Below, piece by piece: positions 1 through 6,355 of a stretch of DNA of 8,135 nucleotides. The stretch comes from an uncultured Alphaproteobacteria bacterium. GTDB taxonomy: Bacteria; Pseudomonadota; Alphaproteobacteria; UBA7887. Position 1 is the stretch's first letter. Every line of letters begins with the position of its first letter. The notes under the pieces are model-generated. The model searched no databases. It worked only from the letters and a program-made list of their open reading frames with translations, and was not told the origin of the DNA. Location of the stretch: contig CAJWOI010000109.1 in assembly GCA_913044255.1 (NCBI GenBank), positions 1 through 8,135 on the forward strand, read 5' to 3'. The position numbers and the translations under genes are program-made.

Positions 1-197
1 TTTGTGGGCCTGTGCAGAGCATGTACCCGGGCGTCTTTGGCGGCCTTTTCCGCCGCAAGTGTTCCGGTGCCATCCGGGGAGTTGTCATCAATTACCAGAA
101 TATCAGCTTCGGGCAGGGCAGATCGAACTGCATCGATAAAAGGGATCAGGTTGTCTCGTTCGTTGTAGGTTGGAATGAGGACCAGTGGGCAGGTCAT
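1..197 (-). CDS. Polyprenol-phosphate mannosyltransferase-like GT2 glycosyltransferase, N-terminal part (runs off left edge)
   Basis: The first 65 codons of a GT-A fold family 2 glycosyltransferase are present; the rest lies beyond the left edge. It opens MTCPLVLIPTYNERDNL, the usual first beta strand and nucleotide-binding loop. About 15 residues later it has ILVIDDNSPDGTG, the acidic motif typical of Dpm1-type dolichol- or polyprenol-phosphate mannose synthases, and then a VHALHRP segment that normally precedes a KxGLG motif. Known family role: transfer of a sugar from a nucleotide sugar to polyprenyl phosphate at the inner face of the cytoplasmic membrane, giving a lipid-linked donor. The sugar cannot be told from this fragment. 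I chose the ATG at 197 because the family motif begins a few residues later. An in-frame ATG at 215 would add six residues (MVGCTH). Neither has a convincing Shine-Dalgarno sequence. The 197 start overlaps the upstream stop codon in an ATGA arrangement. Whether a C-terminal membrane or GtrA-like domain follows is not visible. Confidence 0.88.
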   Translation of the reverse strand, partial: MTCPLVLIPTYNERDNLIPFIDAVRSALPEADILVIDDNSPDGTGTLAAEKAAKDARVHALHRPT

Positions 198-775
198 ATG
201 CGTGCACCCGACCATACACAGGTATACTTCTGATGCGATACTTTCTTTTTAAATGCGTAGGCACCGCAAGCCACGTGTGCCGAAACTCCACCCAATTCGT
301 GACCCATCCAGCTCAGTCGACTGGCTTGTTCGGGAGTATCTGACTCGACTGATAAATCGACGCTATTACAGAAAGCATCACAAGACGCTTTTTCTCTCAA
401 AATATCGGCACTTGCTAGGCGCGTCTTGTGTCCAGTAACTTGATCGGGGTTCGCACAGTTTAGTGTGGCGAGTCCGGCGTTCGCTGGCCGAACAACCAAA
501 TAGGAAGACTGGTGGTCTTCTGGATTCTCAAGCGTGACGAACTTCGGGAGCACATGAGTTAGATATCGTGGTCCAGGCACGGTTCTACACGCACTTTCTT
601 GCACATCCTGTCCCGACCGACAGCGCATATCTGCCCTGCCGGATTTAAGCTCTTTCACCTTTGCCGCACAAAGATGCCCACGCCAGCCACTTTCTATCTC
701 CCAAGCAGTACGCTGGCCCCAGGGTTGTGCGTTGCTGGCGTGAGCACTGGTTGGCGGATTGGCGTGATACTCCAT
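194..775 (-). CDS. Unrecognised ORF, 193 aa, carrying the second copy of an RADxRCRSGxDV unit; possibly a decayed gene
   Basis: I do not recognise this protein. The frame is open for 193 codons. Its ATG at 775 has a good Shine-Dalgarno GGAG (plus positions 784-787) eight bases upstream, and its stop forms an ATGA overlap with the glycosyltransferase start. It is cysteine-rich for its size and has no signal peptide or membrane segment. Residues about 29-58 (SGW to RCRSGQDV) match a segment of the next ORF upstream, with most third codon positions changed but the amino acids kept. Further along, similarity to that ORF continues in a different frame (217-273: WLAVP then KRKYRIRSIPV). So this frame may not be the original one near its end, and a frameshifted relic is a serious alternative. 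It overlaps the upstream ORF by 82 bp, more than usual for two intact genes. Confidence 0.3.
   Translation of the reverse strand: MEYHANPPTSAHASNAQPWGQRTAWEIESGWRGHLCAAKVKELKSGRADMRCRSGQDVQESACRTVPGPRYLTHVLPKFVTLENPEDHQSSYLVVRPANAGLATLNCANPDQVTGHKTRLASADILREKASCDAFCNSVDLSVESDTPEQASRLSWMGHELGGVSAHVACGAYAFKKKVSHQKYTCVWSGARI
217..691 (-). repeat. Diverged repeat unit, copy 2, expanded and frameshifted relative to copy 1
   Basis: Copy 2 of the unit. It has SGW at 683-691, the core RADMRCRSGQDV at 602-637 and a tail WLAVPTHLKRKYRIRSIPV at 217-273. The SGW-to-core spacing is 15 codons here and 14 in copy 1. Between core and tail there are 328 bases here against 63 in copy 1, and the tail is in another frame from the core. 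That suggests an insertion plus indels after duplication. Confidence 0.5.
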
Positions 776-1287
776 TGGGTTGTCTCCATAACTGACATGA
801 ATTGAGGGTGTCGGTTAAGAAGGGATGGTAACTCAGAAAGCGTCCACCAGCAGCAACGACCGAAGGAGAGAGGATCGATCTTGAAGGAATCTGATCGGTG
901 GGTGTCCATCGAGACTTCGATGAACCTGATAACGTACTTCTTTTTAAATCCGGTGAGTTTTTGGGTCAGCCATTGTCTGCCATAACCCAGGCGGGCCCAG
1001 GGGGTATCGGCAAAGCCAAATAGCGAAAGGGTCGGGACATCGGCGCCTGATCGACAGCGGTTATCGGCTCTGGTCCTTGCATTAAGGACATCGAAGATAG
1101 CACTTGCCATACCCCAGCCTGATATGACATCCGCTTTTGTCGTTCTCCCCAGATTCTTAAAGGTTTCGGTACTAAAACCTATTAAAAAGGCTTTGCTCCA
1201 CCAGTAGTTATAGCCCCAGCGCATGGCACTCTCACCATAGGCGGCGATCTCATAGTGCTTGGCATAACGGGCGGTGCCGGTTTTCAT
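694..1287 (-). CDS. Unrecognised ORF, 197 aa, carrying the first copy of the RADxRCRSGxDV unit
   Basis: I do not recognise this protein. It starts MKTGTARYAKHYEIAAYGES and is rich in Trp and Tyr over residues 17-40 (RWGYNYWWSKAFLIGF). Residues about 56-72 contain ISGW and continue to RADNRCRSGADV (about 73-84), then TLSLFGFADTPWARLGYG and WLTQKLTGFKKKYVIRFIEV (to about residue 125). The first 125 or so codons read like coding DNA, with G- or C-ending codons common near the start. The last 70 (CCWWTLS to the stop at 694) look less protein-like, so the true end may be earlier or the gene may be decayed. There is no signal peptide. The ATG at 1287 follows a C-rich stretch with no Shine-Dalgarno sequence. 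It lies downstream of the amidotransferase on the same strand but 310 bp away, so co-transcription is uncertain. Confidence 0.35.
   Translation of the reverse strand: MKTGTARYAKHYEIAAYGESAMRWGYNYWWSKAFLIGFSTETFKNLGRTTKADVISGWGMASAIFDVLNARTRADNRCRSGADVPTLSLFGFADTPWARLGYGRQWLTQKLTGFKKKYVIRFIEVSMDTHRSDSFKIDPLSFGRCCWWTLSELPSLLNRHPQFMSVMETTQWSITPIRQPVLTPATHNPGASVLLGR
913..1122 (-). repeat. Diverged repeat unit, copy 1 (SGW ... RADxRCRSGxDV ... KYxIRxIxV)
   Basis: Copy 1 of a sequence unit also found at 217-691. It has SGW at 1114-1122, the core RADNRCRSGADV at 1036-1071 and a tail WLTQKLTGFKKKYVIRFIEV at 913-972. Within the 12-codon core the two copies share ten amino acids, and six of those ten codons differ only synonymously. 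The tail includes the shared stretch CTTTTTAAAT followed by CCG on the plus strand (940-952). Confidence 0.6.
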
Positions 1288-1597
1288 GGGGGTTTTAAAT
1301 AACGGCGAATAAACAACCTTCCAGGAGTCGGTTGTCAGATATTTACACCCCGGAATTCATAAAGGTGCTGATCTGGATCAGGTTAGATAGGTAAATAAAT
1401 ATAAAATCGGGGTATTGGTTAAGAGGTTAGGGTAGTGCAACATCACTCAGCAGGAATAAGAGGGTTGATGTCAGATTTTGATTCTCATCCAGCAAGTTGC
1501 GGACTAGATCTCTTGCGCCACGTGACAATAACTTAATTGAGCAGGTGCTCCGCCCCTTTTGACTGATGGAACAATGCTCTATTTCTTGACGTTGCTT
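1288..1597. other. 310-bp gap without a gene; small inverted repeats only
   Basis: No convincing coding frame on either strand. It holds three short dyads: GAGCA-gg-TGCTC (1539-1550), CTGATC-tg-GATCAG (1368-1381) and ACAACC-11 nt-GGTTGT (1313-1335). The last, read on the minus strand, is followed by TTATTC and could be a weak transcription end. An A+T-rich patch around 1388-1408 could hold a minus-strand promoter, but I see no good -35/-10 pair. Confidence 0.5.
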
Positions 1598-3601
1598 TCA
1601 CGTTTGCGAGTTACGCGCCCTGAACTCCTTTAACAGAATCGAAGCTTGAATGTAGGGCCAACTGGCCGTCGCATCAGAATACCGGTTATCACGATAGCAA
1701 CGCTCGATATAATCTCTAATACTTCTTCCATCCCAAATACTCGACTCTAAGAATTCCTGACTATTTAAGCTGTCTTTGACAAACTGTTTGAGACCTGCTT
1801 GATACCATTCAGTTAGCGGGCTTGAAAAGCCCATCTTACTTTTTCGCAACCTAATGCTATCTGGTAATGTTGATTTCATAGCGTCACGCAATATTCTCTT
1901 GGTATAGCCTTGGCCCAATTTTGAGTCCTCTGGGAGTGCCATCGAGAAAGCAACTAATCTCCAATCCAAGAACGGGGCTCGGACCTCAACTCCGTGCGCC
2001 ATAGAATCCCGATCGAAATTCCTCAAGATCGTGGGGAGAGTTCCATAGTGAAAATCAAAATACAGCGCTCGGTTTACATCACCCCTAATATGATTTTTCC
2101 AGTCTGATTCCCGCACTACTTCAGGATCACTCTTTCTGATCTTGATCCAGTCTCGAGACGACTGGCCGAACGGTTTGCCTCCTGTTATCCGAGCCGCTAC
2201 GGTGTTTCGCAAGAACTCAAACAGCATTGGTGACTTTTTCACCATCCCTAGTATTGCTTTACGACCCATAACCCGGCTTATTCTGTCTTTTCCGACAGCA
2301 CCGCGGGAAATGGTATACATATTGTGCCCAACTTCCACCTCAGCACTGTACATGCCCGAGGCAATATCGACCAGATCGTCCCATCGCCTTCTTTTCCATG
2401 GCCAGATCGCCGACTGGAGTCCAATCCTTGGGTAGTGGTGATAGCCGGCCAGGCCTTCATCGCCACCATGTCCATCTAATGACACCGTAATTCCTGCTCT
2501 TCTCATTGCCTGGTATATCAGCCATGGGCCAAGATGTGCATCATTCTTTTGAATCGCCTCAAGGCTGAATATGGCCCCTACAAGTTCTTTATCAAAGTCG
2601 CGATTCCGCGAGATCGACTCGTATGTCGAATTTACGCCAGTCGCCCTCACCACCTCTTCTGCATAGTGACGTTCGCTATGGCTTGTATCCGTATAATCCA
2701 ACACAAAGGCATTCTGCCAATCCCGCGATTGCCTCTCACCGACTGTCATTAAAGCACCAATTTCTGCCATCGCGCAGAGCACCGCGCTCGAATCAAGGCC
2801 CCCACTCAGCGCTGTGGCTATTGGCACATCACTCCTCATACGAATCTTGCAAGCGTCCAAGAAAAGCTCGTGATACGCCTCAACTTGCTCCTCAAAAGTC
2901 TGTGGCACTATATCTAGGTGCTCGTACGTCTCCCACCATCGGCAGATACGTGGAGCTATACCCCTCGTTATGACTAAGGAGTGACCGCCTGGCAAATTGC
3001 GCACGCCCTTGAGGATCGTTTTTTGATTCATCTCATGATTGCCCATCAATGCAATCATTCCGTCATCGAATTCGGGGCGATGTTGATTACTCAAAGCCAT
3101 GAATGCTTTCAGTTCTGACGCAAATATCAATCGACGCTCACTCGCCAAAAAAAATAATGGCTTCACACCAAAGCGATCGCGAGATAAAAAAAGAGTTTGC
3201 TCCTTTGAATCCCATATGGCAAACGCCCACATGCCATTGAATTCGAGTTGACATTTTTGACCCCACTGGGTGTATGCGGCAAGGATTACTTCCGTATCCG
3301 AATCACTGTTGAATCTGAATCCCCGCTTCTCCAACTTCTGGCGAATTTCAATAAAGTTGTAGATCTCTCCATTAAACACAATGGTGAAACGCCCATCTGC
3401 GTAAGACATTGGCTGCCTACCCGCTTCGCTTAGATCAAGGATAGCTAAACGACGATGACCCAATCCGATGGAATGTGCTTGATCTATGAAAATGCCCCTT
3501 CCGTCAGGGCCCCTATGGGACAAAGAATCAGTAAAACGATCTAATTCTCCGGAATCGATGGGTGCCCGATCTAGATTCCATATTCCATTGATCCCACACA
3601 T
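1598..3601 (-). CDS. asnB: Asparagine synthase (glutamine-hydrolysing) family amidotransferase, probably sugar-amidating
   Basis: Complete 667-aa class II glutamine amidotransferase fused to an asparagine synthetase domain. The start is fixed by MCGINGIW: Cys2 becomes the N-terminal nucleophile that hydrolyses glutamine. Other glutaminase-domain landmarks are SHRGPDG (28-34), GHRRLAILD (48-56), FNGEIYNF (76-83) and SRDRFGVKPL (140-149). The synthetase domain has the ATP pyrophosphatase loop SGGLDSS (266-272), SLDGHGGDE (374-382) and the conserved EVRAPFLD (539-546). All expected catalytic motifs are present, so it should be active. Known chemistry: ammonia from glutamine passes to an acyl-adenylate. 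In housekeeping AsnB the acceptor is aspartate. Members in polysaccharide loci, such as WbpS of Pseudomonas O-antigen clusters, are thought to amidate uronic-acid sugars. The setting, 65 bp downstream of an ABC exporter on the same strand, favours the second role. The start has no clear Shine-Dalgarno sequence, so translation may depend on the upstream gene. The gene symbol denotes the family, not a proven role. Confidence 0.95.
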   Translation of the reverse strand: MCGINGIWNLDRAPIDSGELDRFTDSLSHRGPDGRGIFIDQAHSIGLGHRRLAILDLSEAGRQPMSYADGRFTIVFNGEIYNFIEIRQKLEKRGFRFNSDSDTEVILAAYTQWGQKCQLEFNGMWAFAIWDSKEQTLFLSRDRFGVKPLFFLASERRLIFASELKAFMALSNQHRPEFDDGMIALMGNHEMNQKTILKGVRNLPGGHSLVITRGIAPRICRWWETYEHLDIVPQTFEEQVEAYHELFLDACKIRMRSDVPIATALSGGLDSSAVLCAMAEIGALMTVGERQSRDWQNAFVLDYTDTSHSERHYAEEVVRATGVNSTYESISRNRDFDKELVGAIFSLEAIQKNDAHLGPWLIYQAMRRAGITVSLDGHGGDEGLAGYHHYPRIGLQSAIWPWKRRRWDDLVDIASGMYSAEVEVGHNMYTISRGAVGKDRISRVMGRKAILGMVKKSPMLFEFLRNTVAARITGGKPFGQSSRDWIKIRKSDPEVVRESDWKNHIRGDVNRALYFDFHYGTLPTILRNFDRDSMAHGVEVRAPFLDWRLVAFSMALPEDSKLGQGYTKRILRDAMKSTLPDSIRLRKSKMGFSSPLTEWYQAGLKQFVKDSLNSQEFLESSIWDGRSIRDYIERCYRDNRYSDATASWPYIQASILLKEFRARNSQT

Positions 3602-3666
3602 ATCAAATACTATGGTTGTTGGCCTAACTGAGAATGTTTCTGGCTCGATGAACTTTGTTCTGGTAG

Positions 3667-5616
3667 CTATTTAATGCTATGGGAGTTTGTTCCATGCTCA
3701 ATCTTAGATGATTGTGAGTTCCACATTCTCGCAAACTGCCCATCGAGATCGATCAATTCCTTAATTGTTCCTTTTTCCACAATTTCACCCTCTTCAATTA
3801 CCAAAATCTGATCAGCGTTTGCTACCGTCGATAACCTATGGGCGATAACCACGATCGTTCTTTCGTGCCGCATACTTTCAAGTGCACGCTGGATCAGTCT
3901 TTCTGACAATGTATCCAATGCGCTTGTGGCTTCATCCATAACCAGAATTTCCGGATTACTGAGAACTGCGCGTGCAAGCGCCAATCGTTGTTGCTGCCCT
4001 CCGGAGAGTCTCAGCCCTCGATCACCGATTACCGTTTCATAACCTTCTTCGAGTGCCTCAACAAAATCAGAAGCGCTTGCGGTTCTGGCAGCCATTTCTA
4101 CCTGAGTTGCCTCCGTCAAGGGTCGACCGAATCGAATATTCTCACGGACGCTCGTATTAAGCAGATAATTCTCTTGATCTACCACGCCAATCTTGGATCT
4201 CCACGAGAGGATGTCATACTCTAGGAGATTCTGACCATCTACTAGAATCTCGCCTGTTGTGGGTGTATAAAGACCCAGCAAAAGATCTGCGATCGTCGTC
4301 TTCCCAGACCCCGACCGACCAACAATTGCCGTAGTAGAGCCACGAGGGATTGAGAAATCTATATCTTTCAACACCACTTTCGTGGTACGAGGATATTGAA
4401 ACCCAACGCTATCAAAGCGGATTTCCGTATGCAGATGGTCAAAAGCCTTTGTTTCTGTAGAGCCTGAAAACTTCTTTACTGGAATTTGCAATAATGACCC
4501 GACCACCTCCAGACGAGGGACAATTCTCGCCACTTTAATCCTTAGATCGTTGAACGCTTTGATCACCGGCCTCAGCCGGAAGAAAACGAGCACGTAAACA
4601 AATAATGTCGAAATCGAAGACTCCCGATTATCGGTAATTACAAGTAGCGTCGCGATCAGAAAAATTCCTGCGACCGTGACAGTAATTGTTTCAAGAAGCT
4701 TAGGAATCGCTGCGGATACCAAATCCGCTTTCTTTTCTGGCTCTAAATGCCGCGCCCATGCATCGTTAATCTCTTTAGTCGCCCGTTCGGTGCCATTTAT
4801 TAGACGCAACAGTCGAGGTGCGTTGAGGAATTCTACTGTCCATCGCCAAAGTGAGATCTCTGCTGCAGTTGCATCCGCTGACAAACTCTGTATGTAACGG
4901 ACAACCCCTTTTAATGCAAGCCACAAAATAAGGACGACGACTACCGTGCTTAGTGCAAGGGAAATGGACATGCTAAACATGACGACTAAATACGCCAGGC
5001 CCATAAGTGCTGCCCGAACAATAACGCCGAGTTGCACAGTGATATCGAGAACGAGTTTCGACTGATCTATGTAGGTTGCCAACTTCCCCGTGGGGAACCT
5101 TGTTACATCGCCATAAGATAACTCCATAATATGACGGGTGAGCTTCTGTTGTAAGAACATTCGCATTTCATAAGCAAGTCCAATTTGAATCCATTCGCTC
5201 CCGTATAAGAGAACCGATTTCAATACCTGCGCAACAATTGCACTGGAAACCACGATTATGAATACATGGTCTTTATCGTAAGCGCTTAACAAAGCTTTTA
5301 GTGAGTCACCTAACCCCTCAGGAAATCCAGAAAAACTGGGGATGGCCCCTTCAACAAACATTGATACCGCGAGACCTAGGGCGCCCATTGTTAAACCTTC
5401 GAAAGTTGCTGCAAACGCTGAAACCAATACTAGCCAGAAAACTCTCTGGTATTTCGAGACAAGGAACTTGGAAATGACCTGCCACGCAATATTGACGTCA
5501 CTGGTGCTTGCCGCTACCGGCAGATTAACCAGTTTTAGGAAGATGCTTTTTAGCTTTTGTTTTAGAGCAGACCACATAACTAAGTAACCCAGCAGGACAA
5601 AACTCCAGAGCATCAT
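3667..5616 (-). CDS. MsbA/PglK-type ABC exporter (fused membrane and ATPase domains), likely lipid-linked glycan flippase
   Basis: Complete 649-aa half-transporter that would act as a homodimer in the inner membrane. The membrane part has hydrophobic spans near residues 58-88, 117-138, 195-216, 218-237, 306-328 and 335-352, after a roughly 55-residue N-terminal extension that begins with another hydrophobic stretch (2-15). The ATPase domain has Walker A GRSGSGKTT (433-441), Q-loop Gln481, signature LSGGQ (537-541), Walker B ILVMDE (557-562), the SALD D-loop (565-568) and the switch His593, so it looks functional. MsbA moves lipid A and PglK moves undecaprenyl-pyrophosphate-linked oligosaccharide. 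Lying beside wzz- and wecA-like genes, this one is more likely a PglK-like flippase, though the substrate cannot be read from sequence. The start at 5616 (or the adjacent ATG at 5613) is chosen for the AGGA Shine-Dalgarno just upstream; the internal ATG at 5577 lacks one. It is probably the first gene of the operon with the amidotransferase. Confidence 0.93.
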   Translation of the reverse strand: MMLWSFVLLGYLVMWSALKQKLKSIFLKLVNLPVAASTSDVNIAWQVISKFLVSKYQRVFWLVLVSAFAATFEGLTMGALGLAVSMFVEGAIPSFSGFPEGLGDSLKALLSAYDKDHVFIIVVSSAIVAQVLKSVLLYGSEWIQIGLAYEMRMFLQQKLTRHIMELSYGDVTRFPTGKLATYIDQSKLVLDITVQLGVIVRAALMGLAYLVVMFSMSISLALSTVVVVLILWLALKGVVRYIQSLSADATAAEISLWRWTVEFLNAPRLLRLINGTERATKEINDAWARHLEPEKKADLVSAAIPKLLETITVTVAGIFLIATLLVITDNRESSISTLFVYVLVFFRLRPVIKAFNDLRIKVARIVPRLEVVGSLLQIPVKKFSGSTETKAFDHLHTEIRFDSVGFQYPRTTKVVLKDIDFSIPRGSTTAIVGRSGSGKTTIADLLLGLYTPTTGEILVDGQNLLEYDILSWRSKIGVVDQENYLLNTSVRENIRFGRPLTEATQVEMAARTASASDFVEALEEGYETVIGDRGLRLSGGQQQRLALARAVLSNPEILVMDEATSALDTLSERLIQRALESMRHERTIVVIAHRLSTVANADQILVIEEGEIVEKGTIKELIDLDGQFARMWNSQSSKIEHGTNSHSIK

Positions 5617-5621
5617 CCCTG

Positions 5622-5625
5622 TCCT
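5622..5625 (-). promoter_or_regulatory. Shine-Dalgarno AGGA of the ABC exporter gene
   Basis: AGGA on the minus strand, within CAGGACAGGG, lies five bases before the first of two consecutive ATG codons and eight before the second. This decides the long N-terminus (start 5616 or 5613) over the internal ATG at 5577. Confidence 0.7.
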
Positions 5626-5704
5626 GAGAGCGGCATCAGCACTACTACCGCGTCACGAACCGTTCAGGATGATGACAACCTTTTCTTCAAATACGGTCCA
5701 TGCA

Positions 5705-5737
5705 CGAGCTCGGTAAATCAGTCATTGACCGAGCTCG
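5705..5737. repeat. Perfect 10-bp inverted repeat with 13-nt spacer (operator or stem-loop)
   Basis: CGAGCTCGGT (5705-5714) and ACCGAGCTCG (5728-5737) are exact reverse complements. Each arm also contains the 8-bp palindrome CGAGCTCG. It lies 90-120 bp upstream of the ABC exporter start, in its probable 5' leader or promoter, which suits a repressor or activator site or an RNA hairpin. There is no T-run on either side, so an intrinsic terminator is unlikely. The dyad is certain; its role is inferred. Confidence 0.6.
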
Positions 5738-5849
5738 ATACACGCTATTTGCCCCAGTCATTGCCTGAGGTCTTTTCGCCACATTCCACTGATTATGAAA
5801 AAGGTGTGGTTTTGATGATACCTTCACCAGAATGACACTTAATGGTTGT

Positions 5850-5884
5850 CGATCTTCTGACAGATCGCTAGGATTTTACTCCTA
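5850..5884. repeat. Two adjacent small inverted repeats with 6-nt spacers
   Basis: CGATCT-tctgac-AGATCG (5850-5867) is followed, one base later, by TAGGA-ttttac-TCCTA (5869-5884). Both are perfect dyads with six-base spacers. They could stack as tandem hairpins in a leader RNA or be paired protein-binding sites. No function is known to me. Confidence 0.45.
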
Positions 5885-5946
5885 TCTAAAATCTGCGGAG
5901 GACTTTCTAACTTTATCGCCTACCTCGCCGTAAGATTCTTGAGTTG

Positions 5947-5957
5947 AAGCTACCGTC
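5947..5957 (-). promoter_or_regulatory. ops-like (RfaH recruitment) element in the exporter-amidotransferase leader
   Basis: The minus strand reads GACGGTAGCTT, one base off the ops consensus GGCGGTAGCNT, the pause site at which RfaH joins RNA polymerase in many enterobacterial surface-polysaccharide operons. It is in the expected orientation, about 330 bp upstream of the ABC exporter start. The mismatch (G to A at position 2) would remove the outer pair of the small ops hairpin, and the preceding JUMPstart sequence is not evident. Suggestive only. Confidence 0.3.
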
Positions 5958-5961
5958 CTCC

Positions 5962-6193
5962 ATGCAGAACCCACTCCCCCCCAATATCAAAGAGCGCGTC
6001 AACGCGCCCGCTATGATTCATTCGCCTTTCCAGGATGCCAAGGTCATCGCCCACCAAGCCTAACTACCTGACTTGGCGCCCAGTCTATACTGAGTGGGAG
6101 GGCCTGCGATATCCGACGGACAGGGAGTTCCCACGCCTCTACCAGCACCAAATCACCACGTTAGGGGCTATAATTGGCCTAATTCATCTTTAG
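5962..6193 (+). other. Two overlapping short frames, possible remnant of a lost gene
   Basis: A 33-codon frame (5962-6063, starting MQNPLPPNIKERVNAP) is overlapped by 29 bp by a 52-codon frame (6035-6193, including YLTWRPVYTEWEGLRYP and ending TTLGAIIGLIHL). A +1 shift near 6055 would join them into one longer peptide. Neither has a Shine-Dalgarno sequence and I recognise neither. They could be the frameshifted end of a degraded gene or chance frames. The opposite strand also has a plausible short frame here (GDDLGILERRM, then GRVDALFDIGGEW), so even the strand is not settled. Confidence 0.15.
6169..6174 (+). promoter_or_regulatory. Possible -10 hexamer for wzz
   Basis: TATAAT matches the sigma-70 -10 consensus exactly, but the sequence 16-18 bp upstream (around CACCAA) is a poor -35. 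It would give a leader of about 175 nt before the ATG at 6356. Weak evidence. Confidence 0.2.
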
Positions 6194-6355
6194 TAGGCCC
6201 ATAGGTAAGGCTGTTTCTTCCAGTTCTTTCCAGCCACGTTTGTATCCGACACCAATACCAAACAAACATAGGCAACATACCGAACTACCAGGTGTTGAAT
6301 CCTCAAGCCAATTTCAGATCTTTTGTACGGAAGTTTCTGCGGGGCAAAAACGGCC

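Larger units (their letters stand above)
5617..6355. other. Long divergent intergenic region (739 bp) between the ABC exporter and wzz
   Basis: The leaders and promoters of two divergent transcription units should lie here. Direct reading shows a 10-bp perfect inverted repeat (5705-5737), two adjacent stem-loops (5850-5884), an ops-like element on the minus strand (5947-5957), a self-complementary GCGCGT-ca-ACGCGC (5993-6006) and a TATAAT hexamer on the plus strand (6169-6174). CAGTCATTG occurs twice, 36 bp apart (5719-5727 and 5755-5763). No intact gene of recognisable family is present. Three short plus-strand frames (5962-6063, 6035-6193 and one ending near 5932) may be scraps of a lost gene. 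Confidence 0.6.

Noticed and set aside
103..291. Separate 62-codon minus-strand gene
   Set aside because: Its 3' half is an out-of-frame reading of the GT2 start. Its 5' half is the frameshifted tail of repeat copy 2, reported as a repeat instead.
314..323. Perfect 10-bp palindrome CAGTCGACTG
   Set aside because: Short, within the uncertain ORF, and no partner site or promoter context; a 10-bp palindrome by chance is plausible in 8 kb.
440..800. Possible integron attC site or gene-cassette boundary (GTTCG-ctggc-CGAAC at 479-493, AACTGACA/TGTCGGTT dyad at 790-816)
   Set aside because: No paired R' and R'' core sites in attC layout, no second copy at the other end of an ORF, and no integrase in the window.
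1368..1381. CTGATC-tg-GATCAG as an FNR/CRP-type operator
   Set aside because: Spacing and half-sites do not match FNR (TTGAT-N4-ATCAA) or CRP, and no clear promoter is nearby.
2142..2973. Plus-strand frames opposite the amidotransferase, and similar frames opposite the ABC exporter
   Set aside because: Antisense shadows of strongly conserved genes with no motifs of their own.
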